Notes under the pieces: generated by a model
Databases searched by the model: none
What the model was told of the DNA's origin: nothing
What the model saw: only the letters and a program-made list of their open reading frames with translations
Shown here: in pieces, positions 34,530 through 44,445 of the stretch
Layout: every line of letters begins with the position of its first letter
Position numbering within the stretch: position 1 is the stretch's first letter
DNA from: Desulfobacula sp.
GTDB taxonomy: Bacteria; Desulfobacterota; Desulfobacteria; Desulfobacterales; Desulfobacteraceae
Assembly (NCBI GenBank): GCA_018645325.1
Contig: JABGOU010000009.1
Span: 1-64,000 of the forward strand
Direction of reading: 5' to 3'
Length of the DNA: 64,000 bases
Program-made: the position numbers and the translations under genes

Positions 34530-36161
34530 ATGTTAAAACCCTATAAAATCATTAAGACAGGGTTGGTAGTTGTTGCCCTGTCACTTTTTACGATAGTCAC
34601 CATCACCCCGGGGTTGTGTTCACAGCCTAAAAAAGTTGCGGTGATTCCTTTTTCAATAAATTCTCCCCAGGATCTTGGTTTTTTACAGGATGGTTTGTTT
34701 AATATGCTTTTTTCCCGGTTGTCGGATCCAGGAAAAGTGGATGTGGTGGACCGTGAAACCATTGACAATGTTCTGATAAAATTAAGAGACTCCCTTGGGA
34801 AAAAAGTATCTCTTAATGAAGCCAATGCAAAAATTATTGGTGCCAATATGGGGGTTGACTATGTCCTTTTTGGAAGTCTGACACATTTTGGGGAAAGTGT
34901 AAGCCTGGATGCCGGCATGGTGGACATGACCGGGGAAAAACCGACTTTAACATTTTTTGAGCAAAGCAAAAGCATGGGGGATGTCATTCCCATGGTCAAT
35001 ACCTTTAGCGGTGATATTAATTTAAAGATATTTAACCGCAGTATTGCAAATGAGCTGTATGCAGGATCTAAGCAAAAAGGCGCACTGCAAGGTGGGCAGG
35101 CTGATGATAATAGTGCTAATGGCGGGTTTGTAAATCTTCAGAAGACTGTTCAAGACAGGTTTCATACGCATTTAAAGTTTAAGGGCCAGATAAATGCAAT
35201 GGCTGTTGGTGATCTGACAAACGATGGTATTGTCCAGGTTGTGGCAGCCACGGATGATGAGGTTCTAATCCATAAGTTTGCGGATAACAGGCTTTTGCTT
35301 GACAAAAAGCTTAAATTCAGCTCCAGCCATAGAATCATATCTCTTGATATTGCCGATATAAATAAAAACGGGTACCCGGAAATATTTGTTACCAGCCTGA
35401 ATATCCATAGGGAAGGATTAAAGTCCTTTGTACTGGAATATAACGGGAGCACTTATGCTACGCTGACAGATGATGAATCTTATTATTTCAGGAGCATTGA
35501 CGACCCTGAAAAAGGTAAAATCCTTCTTGGCCAGAAGCCTGCTGATCATCCTTTTAAAGGTCAAATTTATACCATGAAGGTTGCGGGCAGCCGATATGTG
35601 AAGGATGAAAAACTCAGAGTGCCCAGAAGTGCATCTGTCCTTTCTCTTGCACAGGGGCCCGTGATTTCTGAAAATGCAGCAGACTATGTATCAATCAATG
35701 AATATGGACGTTTGAATGTGTTCAGTGATACCGGAAAAATTGACTGGGAAGGAAATAAAAAATTTGGTGGTACAGCCCATTATTTTTTACTTAAAAGACA
35801 GGAGACCGATACTTCATTTCAGAAACGGGCCTATTTGAATCCACGCCTTCTTTTTTATGATATAGATAATGATGGTAAACCGGAAATTTTTGCTTTGAGA
35901 AATGAGGAGCTTGCCGGGGGTGCCTTTGGCAGTTACAAAAGGTTTACAAAGGGAAATATAGAAATTTTGTCCTGGAACGGTATTGCCCTTGCACCCGTGG
36001 GCAAAACCAGATCTGTTCAGGGCTGGATAAGTGATTTTGCCATAGCAGATATTGACGGGGATGGACAAGATGAACTTGTCGCTTCTGTGGTGGGTAAATC
36101 AAAATTTTTCCTTAAAACAAAAGCTCAGTCATCAAATATAATCTCTTATAAAATGAAATAG
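34530..36161 (+). CDS. Exported protein with FlgO/TolB-like N-domain and FG-GAP/VCBS repeats
   Basis: A 543-residue protein with a signal peptide (GLVVVALSLFTIVTITPGL, cut near residue 30). Residues ~34-175 (KKVAVIPFSINSP, VDYVLFGSLTHFG, FFEQSKSMGDVIP) form an alpha/beta domain like the FlgO/TolB/CsgG-type assembly proteins. The rest is a probable beta-propeller with four Asp-rich Ca-binding motifs (DLTNDG, DINKNG, DIDNDG, DIDGDG). It is periplasmic or surface exposed. A shorter paralog lacking the propeller is at 38545-39183. Function is unknown; a role with the adjacent porin is inferred from position. Confidence 0.7.
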   Translation: MLKPYKIIKTGLVVVALSLFTIVTITPGLCSQPKKVAVIPFSINSPQDLGFLQDGLFNMLFSRLSDPGKVDVVDRETIDNVLIKLRDSLGKKVSLNEANAKIIGANMGVDYVLFGSLTHFGESVSLDAGMVDMTGEKPTLTFFEQSKSMGDVIPMVNTFSGDINLKIFNRSIANELYAGSKQKGALQGGQADDNSANGGFVNLQKTVQDRFHTHLKFKGQINAMAVGDLTNDGIVQVVAATDDEVLIHKFADNRLLLDKKLKFSSSHRIISLDIADINKNGYPEIFVTSLNIHREGLKSFVLEYNGSTYATLTDDESYYFRSIDDPEKGKILLGQKPADHPFKGQIYTMKVAGSRYVKDEKLRVPRSASVLSLAQGPVISENAADYVSINEYGRLNVFSDTGKIDWEGNKKFGGTAHYFLLKRQETDTSFQKRAYLNPRLLFYDIDNDGKPEIFALRNEELAGGAFGSYKRFTKGNIEILSWNGIALAPVGKTRSVQGWISDFAIADIDGDGQDELVASVVGKSKFFLKTKAQSSNIISYKMK

Positions 36162-36185
36162 CAGATTAAAAAATAAAAAAAGAAG

Positions 36186-36214
36186 TTGACAAAAGCTGGT
36201 AAACCCCATAAAAA
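36186..36214 (+). promoter_or_regulatory. Promoter of the porin gene
   Basis: TTGACA (36186-36191), 17-base spacer, TAAAAA (36209-36214). The ~95-base leader contains a small hairpin GGTTCA/TGAACC (36264-36280). Confidence 0.5.
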
Positions 36215-36311
36215 GTGTATTTATCTGAATATTTGCGTTTAAAAGGAGCGTTTGTATTCAGGCGGTTCAGGTGGTGAACCTCATGGTTAAAAAACATTTA
36301 AGGAGAAAAAG

Positions 36312-37214
36312 ATGAAAAAATTAATGGTTCTTGCTGTTGCGATGGCAATGGTTGCAACTTTTGCAATGACAGCCTCAGCTGCAGAATGGAATTTTTATGG
36401 AAGCTCACGTGTTAATACTTGGATCACTGATACTGGTGCTCCTGATAAAGTATATACTGAGGCTCTTCAAGGCAACTCCCGTATTGGTGCTAACGTTAAA
36501 GTAAGTGATGAACTGTCCGGCCGTTTTGAATATGGTACAGGCGTTAATGTTCGTCTTCTTTACGGTGAATGGAATTTTGGCAGCGGATCATTTCTCGTTG
36601 GCCAGACTTATACTCCCCTGAATATGTTCTACTCCAACCAGGTTTATGGTTCTGATACAGACCTTCTCGATCATGGTGGAGTTTACAGTGGTCGTGCTCC
36701 AATGTTAAGATTGAAATTTGGTAGTTTCCAGATTGCTGCAGTAGCTCCTGCAGCCGGTAACATTGATGTACCGACAATTGAAGCCAAATATTCACTTAGC
36801 CTTGGTGCTGCCAGTCTCCAGATTGCTGGTGGTTACGACGTAGGTCCTGATTTAGGCGAAGCAGCTTATGTAGTTGCATTGGGCGCAAGCATGAATGTTG
36901 GACCGGTTTCCCTTGGTGGTAACATCTATTTTGGTGACAATGCTGAGCAATTGATTTGGACCAGAGGCGCAGGCGATAGCAACCTTGGTTATCTTATTGT
37001 TGCTGGTTTCAAAGCTAATGATATGATCAAACTTGAGGCTGGTTATGCAAGTGCTGAAGGTGACACACCTGCCGGCGTTACAATTGATGCATATTCTTAC
37101 TATGCACAGGCTGTTATAACTATAGCTCCTGGCGTATATGTAATTCCTGAAGTTGGTACAATCGATAGTGGAAATACTGACTATTTCGGTGCCAAATGGC
37201 AGATTAATTTCTAA
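36312..37214 (+). CDS. Outer-membrane beta-barrel porin
   Basis: A 300-residue protein with a signal peptide (KKLMVLAVAMAMVATFAMTA, cut after SAA) and a mature part rich in alternating beta strands (WNFYGSSRVNTWI, SRIGANVKV, RLLYGEWNFGSGSFLVGQ). It ends in WQINF, the C-terminal phenylalanine recognised by the Bam machinery. Single transcript with its own promoter, AAGGAGA ribosome site and terminator, suggesting high expression. Substrate is not evident. Confidence 0.8.
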   Translation: MKKLMVLAVAMAMVATFAMTASAAEWNFYGSSRVNTWITDTGAPDKVYTEALQGNSRIGANVKVSDELSGRFEYGTGVNVRLLYGEWNFGSGSFLVGQTYTPLNMFYSNQVYGSDTDLLDHGGVYSGRAPMLRLKFGSFQIAAVAPAAGNIDVPTIEAKYSLSLGAASLQIAGGYDVGPDLGEAAYVVALGASMNVGPVSLGGNIYFGDNAEQLIWTRGAGDSNLGYLIVAGFKANDMIKLEAGYASAEGDTPAGVTIDAYSYYAQAVITIAPGVYVIPEVGTIDSGNTDYFGAKWQINF

Positions 37215-37261
37215 TTTGAATTAATTAGAAATTCTAAGATTTAATACCACCTGAATGTTTT

Positions 37262-37301
37262 GGCCTGGTGATGGGAATAACCCGTCCCCAGGCCTTTTTA
37301 A
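37262..37301 (+). terminator. Rho-independent terminator after the porin
   Basis: GGCCTGG (37262-37268) pairs with CCAGGCC (37288-37294), with an inner GGG/CCC pairing, followed by TTTTTAATTT. Confidence 0.85.
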
Positions 37302-37347
37302 TTTATCATGCATGGGACATATGAATATAAGGAGCAGATAATAAAAA

Positions 37348-38544
37348 ATGGACAGATATTATAAAGAGCGGTTTCATGCCCAGCAAAATTTGATCCGGAA
37401 AACTGCCCCTTTGATGGAAGTCAATGAGATCATTGAAAAAGTCAGGGAAGAACTAAGGAAAATTATTCCCAATGCCATGGAAGTGTGCATCCTGCTTTTG
37501 GATCCCGAAGCGGGTAATTACACATCTCCCTTGCAATGTGCCTTGTATGAACAGCCTGTGAACTGTCAGTCCTGTAAGCGGAATCGCCCGGCAGTACAAA
37601 AAGCCATTCAGAAAAAAAAAGCAGTGGTAGTGTCTCAAAGTGAACCTGTGCGGCGAATGGATAATTCTCTTGTGGCCGTGGGTTCGGAATATGCTATGCC
37701 TGTTTTTGTGGAAGACAGGGTTTTGGCAACCATCAGTGTAGTGATACAGCCCTTAACCAGGTATACCAGAAGGGATTTTTTTCTGATAAGGGATTTTGCA
37801 GATATTCTGGGGAATATTATACTAAATGCCAAACGTCAATGGGAGATCACACAGGATAAAATTCGTATCAGCCGAAAACTTAACCATCTGACTCCCTTTG
37901 TCCCAGGGTCGGTGAGGCATATGGTGGATAAGAATCCTGAATTATTGACTTTGGAAAAAGAAAGAAAAGAGGTGACCATCCTTTTTTTGGATTTGGAAGG
38001 TTATACAAGTTTAAGTTCCAGGTGGCCGGAAACTCAAGTCAATGCCATTATTGAAAAAATGTTTTCCAGTTTTGTGGATCCCATTCACAGGTCCCAGGGA
38101 GATATCAACGAAACAGCAGGTGATGCGCTTATGATTATATTTAAAGATCATGATGCAAAGACCAATGCGATCAATGCAGTAAAGGCAGCCTTTGAAATTG
38201 TTGATCAAAACAGGGCCTTTAATTTGTCCCTGGATCCGGAAATTGGGGCTATTGATGTGAATATCGGTATTAATTCCGGGTCCGCCCTTGTTGGAATGAG
38301 CCGGTTTAAAGGCCTTCTGCATACGCGCATGACTTTTACTGCAACAGGAAGGGTGACCAATATTGCTGCCCGATTGTCAGACCATGCCAAGCTCGGGGAT
38401 ATACTTATTGGTGAGGAAACCCAAAAAATGGTGGCAGGTTTATGGCCGGTTTATCCACTTGGACCTGTCTCCTTAAAAGGAGTCAAAGATCCTGTGCTGG
38501 TTTTTTCTCTTCTTCGTTCACCTGAGTCAAAGCCTGTCAAATAG
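37348..38544 (+). CDS. GAF-domain class III nucleotidyl cyclase
   Basis: A 398-residue soluble signalling protein. Residues ~10-165 form a GAF-like sensor with NCQSCKRNRPA, a Cys pair that could bind a metal or sense redox. Residues ~205-390 are a class III cyclase: metal Asp in FLDLEGYTS, second Asp in NETAGDALMIIF, and TNIAARL with the transition-state Asn/Arg. The position normally held by the adenine-specifying Lys is Glu (ETAGD), so the product (cAMP, cGMP or other) is uncertain. Confidence 0.82.
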   Translation: MDRYYKERFHAQQNLIRKTAPLMEVNEIIEKVREELRKIIPNAMEVCILLLDPEAGNYTSPLQCALYEQPVNCQSCKRNRPAVQKAIQKKKAVVVSQSEPVRRMDNSLVAVGSEYAMPVFVEDRVLATISVVIQPLTRYTRRDFFLIRDFADILGNIILNAKRQWEITQDKIRISRKLNHLTPFVPGSVRHMVDKNPELLTLEKERKEVTILFLDLEGYTSLSSRWPETQVNAIIEKMFSSFVDPIHRSQGDINETAGDALMIIFKDHDAKTNAINAVKAAFEIVDQNRAFNLSLDPEIGAIDVNIGINSGSALVGMSRFKGLLHTRMTFTATGRVTNIAARLSDHAKLGDILIGEETQKMVAGLWPVYPLGPVSLKGVKDPVLVFSLLRSPESKPVK

Positions 38545-39183
38545 TTAAAAAAGGTATTTCCATATCTTCCACCCCGGTGATTTTTCTGTGTCCTGCCAAC
38601 CGGAATTTTTCATCATGTATTCTGGATTTTTGCGTTTTTGTTCCTGGATATCTGTTTTTTGTTCCTGATTCATTTTTTCCCATGTCAAAGTGGTCCGGTT
38701 AAAAATTTTTTTATTAATGGCTGCCGCAATCCGGTTTGTTTTGTTAATCAAATCACCACTTTTTTGGGATTGTTCGAAAAAAGCCATATATCTTTTGTTT
38801 TCAATATCATAAACCTGGACATCAATACTAAAGGAACCAGCCAGTTTGGTTATCGCTCCAGCCAGGACAAAATTGCTGTTGGTCACCCGGCTTATTTCAT
38901 TAATCTTTTTAGCATCATTTGTGTTATTAATGCGTGAAAGATGCACTGCAAGGTTTTCTTCCGGGACTACCACCACATTATTTTTCCAGGACAGCCGGGA
39001 ATAAAGCATATGGCCAATTCCTTTCTGAATATGAATCAATTTTTCCTGGGCATTGATTTTAAAAGGAAGTATTGCGATGGTCTTGATATTCTCTTTGGCA
39101 TTAATGGTCAGAGTGCTACCCATTATAACAGATAGAATAATAAGTATGCCGATTGTTTTGTAGACTGGATTATTTTTTTTCAA
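38545..39183 (-). CDS. Exported FlgO/TolB-like protein, paralog of the 34530 gene
   Basis: A 212-residue protein with a signal peptide ([20 protein letters not shown]). The body [29 protein letters not shown] and [16 protein letters not shown], ending KIFNRTT, parallels the N-domain of the protein at 34530-36161 segment by segment. A TTG start at 39183 is used because it supplies the signal peptide and has GGAG 7 bases upstream; it overlaps the gatB end by 14 bases. The C-terminal tail is polar and unrelated. Function unknown. Confidence 0.7.
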   Translation of the reverse strand: MKKNNPVYKTIGILIILSVIMGSTLTINAKENIKTIAILPFKINAQEKLIHIQKGIGHMLYSRLSWKNNVVVVPEENLAVHLSRINNTNDAKKINEISRVTNSNFVLAGAITKLAGSFSIDVQVYDIENKRYMAFFEQSQKSGDLINKTNRIAAAINKKIFNRTTLTWEKMNQEQKTDIQEQKRKNPEYMMKNSGWQDTEKSPGWKIWKYLF

Positions 39184-40624
39184 TGCTTGGCTCCGTTGAC
39201 AGATTTGATTTCAAAAGCTGGGTCACGATTTTGGGATCAGCTTTGCCCCGGGTTTTTTTCATGATCTGGCCCATGAAAAAAGAGAAAAGCCTGGTTTTAC
39301 CATTCCTGTATGCCAAAGCTTCTTCAGGGTTTTCATTTATGATGGTTTTAACCATTGTTTCAAGAGCTGATAAATCAGACACTTGTTCAAGATTTTTTTC
39401 TTTTACAATAATTTTTGGATCTTTTTTTGTATCAACCATTTCATCAAATATTGTTTTTGCAGCGCCGGCATTAATTTTTTCTTTTTCAAGCAGGGCTAAC
39501 AATTTTGAAAAAGCAATAGCTGTTACCGGGGACTCCAAAATAGTTATCCCCTTGCTGTTCAGCATGCCTAAAAGGGTGGTCATTACCCAGTTGGCAGCCT
39601 GTTTTTTGTCTTTTAAAGGTCCTGCAACTGCCTCAAAAAAATCAGCTAGCTCAATTGATGCTGTTAAAACTTTGGCATCATAATCTGACAGATTATAGTC
39701 TTTCATAAATCTTGAATGTTTTTCATCGGGCAGTTCCGGCAATTGTTTCTCAATGGATAGAATCCATTGATCATCAACTATGAGGGGCACAAGATCAGGA
39801 TCTGGGAAATATCTATAGTCATGGGCTTCTTCCTTGCCCCGCATGGAAAAGGTTTTATTTTTGACAGGGTCCCAGAGCCGGGTTTCCTGGATCACATTAT
39901 GGCCTTCCTCTAAAACATAGGTCTGTCGTTCAATTTCATAGGAAATCGCTTTTTCAACATGTTTGAACGAATTCAGGTTTTTGAGTTCCGCTCTTGTCCC
40001 AAACTCTTTTTGTCCCAAAGGCCTTAAGGAAATATTGGCATCACATCGAAAATTTCCCTTTTCCATATTGCAGTCACACACATCAATGTATTTAAGAATA
40101 GAATGCAGCTTTCTTAAATAGGCGCCGGCCTGATCAGACGTTCTAAGGTCAGGCTCACTCACGATTTCGATTAAGGGAACCCCTGTCCTGTTGAGGTCCA
40201 CCATGCTCCTTGCCCTTGCCGGATCATGGATCAGTTTTCCTGCATCCTCTTCCATGTGAATCCTTGTAATGCCTATTTTAATGGTATCTGAAGCTGCGCC
40301 ATCAATTTCAAGGAATCCGTGTTCGGCAATGGGAAGGGCGTACTGGGATATCTGATACCCCTTTGGCAGGTCTGGATAAAAATAGTTTTTCCGGTCAAAG
40401 CGGCTCTCCTTATTGATTTTACAATGAGTTGCAAGAGACGCTTTAATGGCAAAGGTAACGGCCTGTCTGTTTAAGACAGGCAGCACACCCGGCATTCCAG
40501 TACAGACAGGACAGGTATTGGTATTGGGAGGGTTTCCAAATTTGGTTGAGCAGCCACAGAAAATTTTGGTTTTGGTTTTCAGCTGTGCATGGACTTCTAG
40601 GCCGATAACAGGTTCAAACTGCAT
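39170..40624 (-). CDS. gatB: Asp/Glu-tRNA amidotransferase subunit B
   Basis: A 484-residue GatB that binds mischarged tRNA and amidates it. It begins [20 protein letters not shown], has the zinc-binding CGCSTKFG and [15 protein letters not shown], and the C-terminal YqeY-like tRNA-binding tail. It is separated from gatCA by about 7 kb and lies on the other strand, transcribed with the exported protein gene downstream. Confidence 0.95.
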   Translation of the reverse strand: MQFEPVIGLEVHAQLKTKTKIFCGCSTKFGNPPNTNTCPVCTGMPGVLPVLNRQAVTFAIKASLATHCKINKESRFDRKNYFYPDLPKGYQISQYALPIAEHGFLEIDGAASDTIKIGITRIHMEEDAGKLIHDPARARSMVDLNRTGVPLIEIVSEPDLRTSDQAGAYLRKLHSILKYIDVCDCNMEKGNFRCDANISLRPLGQKEFGTRAELKNLNSFKHVEKAISYEIERQTYVLEEGHNVIQETRLWDPVKNKTFSMRGKEEAHDYRYFPDPDLVPLIVDDQWILSIEKQLPELPDEKHSRFMKDYNLSDYDAKVLTASIELADFFEAVAGPLKDKKQAANWVMTTLLGMLNSKGITILESPVTAIAFSKLLALLEKEKINAGAAKTIFDEMVDTKKDPKIIVKEKNLEQVSDLSALETMVKTIINENPEEALAYRNGKTRLFSFFMGQIMKKTRGKADPKIVTQLLKSNLSTEPSIEKK

Positions 40625-40795
40625 AAATAATTATTTCCCTTATAACTTTATTTTTTGTGTTTAATAATAACCTCCTTTTATAACCTTGATATTTTCATTA
40701 ATCAATATAATTTTTATTGCATAAAAATGACTAAAAATATAAAAGTATGTCAAATTGTTGTTATATCCATCAGGAATCTATAAAGGCAGGATTAG

Positions 40796-40987
40796 ATGAA
40801 GTTTTTCTTTTGTGTTATTGGTATGGTTATGATTATTGAGGGGTTGCCGTATTTTGCATTTCCCGGAAAAATGAAAGAAATGGTTCAAATGATGATCAGC
40901 CTTGAGAATGAAAAGCTTAGAAAATTTGGTCTTGTTCTGATGATTGCAGGACTCAGCATTGTTTATCTTGCCATGGACGGTCTATAA
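40796..40987 (+). CDS. DUF2065 small membrane protein
   Basis: A 63-residue protein with two hydrophobic segments (FFFCVIGMVMIIEGLPYFAF and FGLVLMIAGLSIVYLAMDGL) and the EGLPYFAFPGKMKE motif of DUF2065 proteins. Its stop codon shares a base with the queA ATG, so the two are translationally coupled. Function unknown. Confidence 0.8.
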   Translation: MKFFFCVIGMVMIIEGLPYFAFPGKMKEMVQMMISLENEKLRKFGLVLMIAGLSIVYLAMDGL

Positions 40988-42066
40988 TGTCTCAATTAGG
41001 TGTGACCTTCAGGTTATCCGACTATGATTATGATTTGCCAAAGGAAAAAATTGCCCAGACACCCTGCGAAAACAGGGGCGAATCAAGGCTTTTACATGTG
41101 GATAGAAGCTCTGAAACCATTTCCCATTATCAATTTAAAGATATTGCAAAACTGTTGAGATCTGATGATCTTTTAGTGATCAATAATACCAAGGTAGTTC
41201 CGGCAAGACTGTTTGGTACAAAAGAAACCGGAGGTAAAGTTGAAGTATTGATTATCGATTATGCTGCTGGAGTAAAAAATCTTGAAAAAACAGGTTTTTT
41301 TCAGTGCGATTGCTTGATTAAAGCATCCAGGAGCCCGAAAAAAGGGGCAAGGCTTTTATTGGAAAAAAAGGTTGAAGCAAGGGTTGAATCTGTAAAAGCT
41401 GGCGTATCACAAATAAAGTTTTTAAATGGGGGAGAATTTTTAGAATTTTTAAACACTTGTGGCAAAATTCCCCTGCCTCCTTATATAAAAAGAGAAGCAC
41501 CAGGCTGTAATCAAAATGATCAGGAAAATTACCAGACAGTTTATGCATCTAAAGAAGGTGCTGTTGCAGCGCCTACAGCCGGGCTTCATTTTACAAAAGA
41601 GCTGATGGCTGAACTTTTAAACAAAGGGATAGAAATTACACAAATTACCCTCCATGTTGGATATGGAACTTTTGTACCTGTAAAAGTGAACGATATCAGG
41701 GATCACAAGATCCATTCCGAAACTTTTTATGTGTCCCGGGAAAATGCAGACAAGATCAACCGGGCCAAAGATGAAAATCGCCGTGTTATTGCAGTTGGTA
41801 CCACAAGTGTTAGAACACTTGAATATCTTAGTGATGAAAGAGGCCGGGTCAAACCCAATACAGGATTGTGCGATCTTTTTATATATCCTGGATACAATTT
41901 TAAATGTGTGGATGCCATGATTACCAATTTCCATCTTCCAGAGTCCACACTTTTGATGCTGGTGTCTGCATTTTACACCAGGCAGAAAATATTGGATGCT
42001 TATATGGAAGCCAAAATTAAAGATTATCGATTTTTCAGCTATGGCGATGCCATGCTGATTGAATAA
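40987..42066 (+). CDS. queA: S-adenosylmethionine:tRNA ribosyltransferase-isomerase
   Basis: A 359-residue enzyme adding the epoxycyclopentanediol ring to preQ1 in tRNA during queuosine synthesis. Typical segments: YDLPKEKIAQTPC at the N-terminus, LLVINNTKVVPARL, VAAPTAGLHFTKEL and FHLPESTLLMLVSAF. Paired with tgt, the preceding step. Confidence 0.95.
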   Translation: MSQLGVTFRLSDYDYDLPKEKIAQTPCENRGESRLLHVDRSSETISHYQFKDIAKLLRSDDLLVINNTKVVPARLFGTKETGGKVEVLIIDYAAGVKNLEKTGFFQCDCLIKASRSPKKGARLLLEKKVEARVESVKAGVSQIKFLNGGEFLEFLNTCGKIPLPPYIKREAPGCNQNDQENYQTVYASKEGAVAAPTAGLHFTKELMAELLNKGIEITQITLHVGYGTFVPVKVNDIRDHKIHSETFYVSRENADKINRAKDENRRVIAVGTTSVRTLEYLSDERGRVKPNTGLCDLFIYPGYNFKCVDAMITNFHLPESTLLMLVSAFYTRQKILDAYMEAKIKDYRFFSYGDAMLIE

Positions 42067-42073
42067 GGAAGTT

Positions 42074-43228
42074 ATGTTAAAGTTTGAATTATTAAAACAA
42101 TTAAACAAAATAGAAGGCACCGACCCGTCAAGGGCCAGACTCGGAACCATTACAACGGACCATGGTATCATCCAGACGCCTATTTTTATGCCAGTGGGAA
42201 CTCTTGGGTCAGTAAAGTCCATCAGTGTAGAAGAACTTGATCATTGCAGGGCCCAGATTATTCTTGGCAATACCTATCATTTGTATCTACGTCCTGGGTG
42301 TGAGGTTATCAAGCATATGGAAGGCCTTCATGAATTTATACGCTGGGATAAACCCATGCTGACAGATTCCGGAGGGTTCCAGTTTTTTTCTCTGGCAAAG
42401 CTTGCCAAATTTTCAGATGAAGGGGTTTCTTTCCAGTCCCATATTGACGGGTCAAGGCATTTTTTTTCTCCGGAAAAAGCGGTTGAGATCCAAATGATCC
42501 TTGGTTCTGATATTATGATGTCTCTTGACTTTTGTATGGGGTATCCTGCCAGTGAAAAACAGACCATGGATGCTGTAAATAAAACTTTTTACTGGGCAAA
42601 AAGGGGGTTTGATTTCTGGCAGGAAAAAGGGACTTCAAATAATCTTTTCGGGATTATACAGGGAGGAATGTCAAAACAGTTTAGGTCTCTTTCTGCCGGA
42701 CAATTGACGGGCATCGATTTTCCAGGCTTTGCAATAGGCGGCTTAAGTGTAGGCGAACCCAAAGATTTAATGTATGAAATGGCAGATCATACCCTTCCTT
42801 TGATGCCTGTTCACAAGCCCAGATATATAATGGGGGTCGGCACACCTGAAGACCTGGTTGAACTGGTTGGTATGGGGTGTGATATGTTTGACTGTGTCAT
42901 GCCGTCCAGAAATGCCAGAAATGGCCAGTTGTTCACCTCAAAGGGAACCATCAACATCCCTAATGCCAGATTCAGGTTTGACAAAGATCCCATTGATGAA
43001 GACTGTAATTGCTATACTTGTCAAAATTATTCAAAAAGCTATCTGCGGCATTTGTATAAGTCCAGAGAACTTTTATCTTACAGGTTGAATACGATACATA
43101 ATATATATTATTATCTTGATTTGATGAGAAAAATGCGGGAAGCAATAGCAAAGGACAGGTTTTTAGAATTTAAAAGGAATTTTTATTCTCAAAGACAGAA
43201 TTGTACAATGGTAAATGGTGAATTGTGA
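42074..43228 (+). CDS. tgt: tRNA-guanine transglycosylase
   Basis: About 384 residues; exchanges guanine-34 for preQ1. The nucleophile/base-binding Asp are in LTDSGGFQFFSLAKL and VMPSRNARNGQLF (DCVMPSRN), and the zinc site is CNCYTCQNYSK. The ATG at 42074 lies 7 bases after the queA stop; an in-frame TTG at 42059 inside queA is less likely. Confidence 0.95.
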   Translation: MLKFELLKQLNKIEGTDPSRARLGTITTDHGIIQTPIFMPVGTLGSVKSISVEELDHCRAQIILGNTYHLYLRPGCEVIKHMEGLHEFIRWDKPMLTDSGGFQFFSLAKLAKFSDEGVSFQSHIDGSRHFFSPEKAVEIQMILGSDIMMSLDFCMGYPASEKQTMDAVNKTFYWAKRGFDFWQEKGTSNNLFGIIQGGMSKQFRSLSAGQLTGIDFPGFAIGGLSVGEPKDLMYEMADHTLPLMPVHKPRYIMGVGTPEDLVELVGMGCDMFDCVMPSRNARNGQLFTSKGTINIPNARFRFDKDPIDEDCNCYTCQNYSKSYLRHLYKSRELLSYRLNTIHNIYYYLDLMRKMREAIAKDRFLEFKRNFYSQRQNCTMVNGEL

Positions 43229-43283
43229 ATGGTGAAGGAGGCAGATTTTGCCGCCTTAATTTTAAATATGGGAAAGTAAATAT

Positions 43284-43631
43284 ATGCATGAAATGGGAAT
43301 TGCTCAGCAACTTGTACAAATTGCCCTGGAATCTATTCCCAAAGAGATAGAGAATCCAAAGGTGGAAAAAGTGAATTTGAGAATCGGAAAGCTAGCCGCA
43401 GTAGTTGAGCACAGTTTAACCTTTTGTTTTGAGATTATAACAAAAGAAACGCCTCTGGAGACGGCAAGATTGAATATTGATGTTGTTCCGGTAATGGTTC
43501 ATTGTAAATCATGTGATAAAACTTGGGAAGTGATAGGGCCGGTATTTAAATGTCCTTTTTGTGAGGATGGAGATGTTGAAATGCTTACTGGAAGAGAAAT
43601 TGAGATTATTTCTCTGGAACTTGCAGAATAG
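43284..43631 (+). CDS. hypA: Hydrogenase nickel incorporation protein HypA
   Basis: A 115-residue Ni metallochaperone. MHEMGIAQQLVQ gives the N-terminal His that binds Ni, and CKSCDKTWEV with CPFCEDG forms the zinc site. It delivers Ni for [NiFe]-hydrogenase maturation with HypB, which follows after 128 bases. No hydrogenase or other hyp gene is in the window. Confidence 0.93.
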   Translation: MHEMGIAQQLVQIALESIPKEIENPKVEKVNLRIGKLAAVVEHSLTFCFEIITKETPLETARLNIDVVPVMVHCKSCDKTWEVIGPVFKCPFCEDGDVEMLTGREIEIISLELAE

Positions 43632-43759
43632 TGGCTGAACAAAACCCGGCAACGATTGCACGCCGCCATCCAAAAAACGGTGACACTTATGCGTAAAAAT
43701 TTTTCAGGTTTGCATTCAGGCACAAAAGATATAAACCATAAATAAAGTCAGGTAAAACA

Positions 43760-44428
43760 ATGGAAATAAATATTCAGAAAAGAGTCCTTGAAGCCAACGA
43801 GACAGAAGCAGATATTAACAGAAAGTTTTTTAAAGAGCAGAATGTATTTGTTCTAAACATGATGTCCTCTCCCGGCTCGGGAAAGACAGAGCTTTTATGC
43901 AAAAGTCTCAAAGCTTTGATGCCCAAGATCAGGGTGGGAGTGATAGTGGGAGATATCTGTACCAGAAATGATGCTGACAGGCTTGAAATAACCGGGGCCA
44001 AGGTCACCCAGATCAATACTGATCAGTTTGGCGGTGACTGCCATTTGTCAGCCAGCCTGATTCTTGCATCGGCAAAAGAGTTAGGGTGTTTTGACCTGGA
44101 TCTTCTCATAGTGGAAAATATTGGCAACCTTGTATGTCCGGCTGAGTTTGATATCGGGGAAGATGCAAAGGCGGTTTTGCTAAGCGTGACCGAAGGGGAA
44201 GATAAGCCTTTAAAATATCCCCTGATGTTCAGGGTGGCTGACGTGGCGATTCTAAATAAAATTGATCTGCTGCCATACCTTGATTTTGATGCAAAACTGG
44301 CAAAGGATAATATGAAACAGGTGCATCCTCATTTGCCTGTATTTGAAATTTCAGCTAAGACGGGGGAGGGATTTGAACCCTGGCTTGAGTGGCTGGCGAT
44401 GAAGGTGTTTGAAAAAACAGGAAAATAG
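43760..44428 (+). CDS. hypB: Hydrogenase maturation GTPase HypB
   Basis: A 222-residue SIMIBI GTPase that drives Ni delivery with HypA. P-loop in MSSPGSGKTELL, GDICTRNDADRL, metal-binding GGDCHLSA, and NKIDLLPY. It lacks the N-terminal His-rich Ni-storage tail of some homologs. Confidence 0.94.
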   Translation: MEINIQKRVLEANETEADINRKFFKEQNVFVLNMMSSPGSGKTELLCKSLKALMPKIRVGVIVGDICTRNDADRLEITGAKVTQINTDQFGGDCHLSASLILASAKELGCFDLDLLIVENIGNLVCPAEFDIGEDAKAVLLSVTEGEDKPLKYPLMFRVADVAILNKIDLLPYLDFDAKLAKDNMKQVHPHLPVFEISAKTGEGFEPWLEWLAMKVFEKTGK

Positions 44429-44445
44429 TTTTAAAGGGTGAAATT

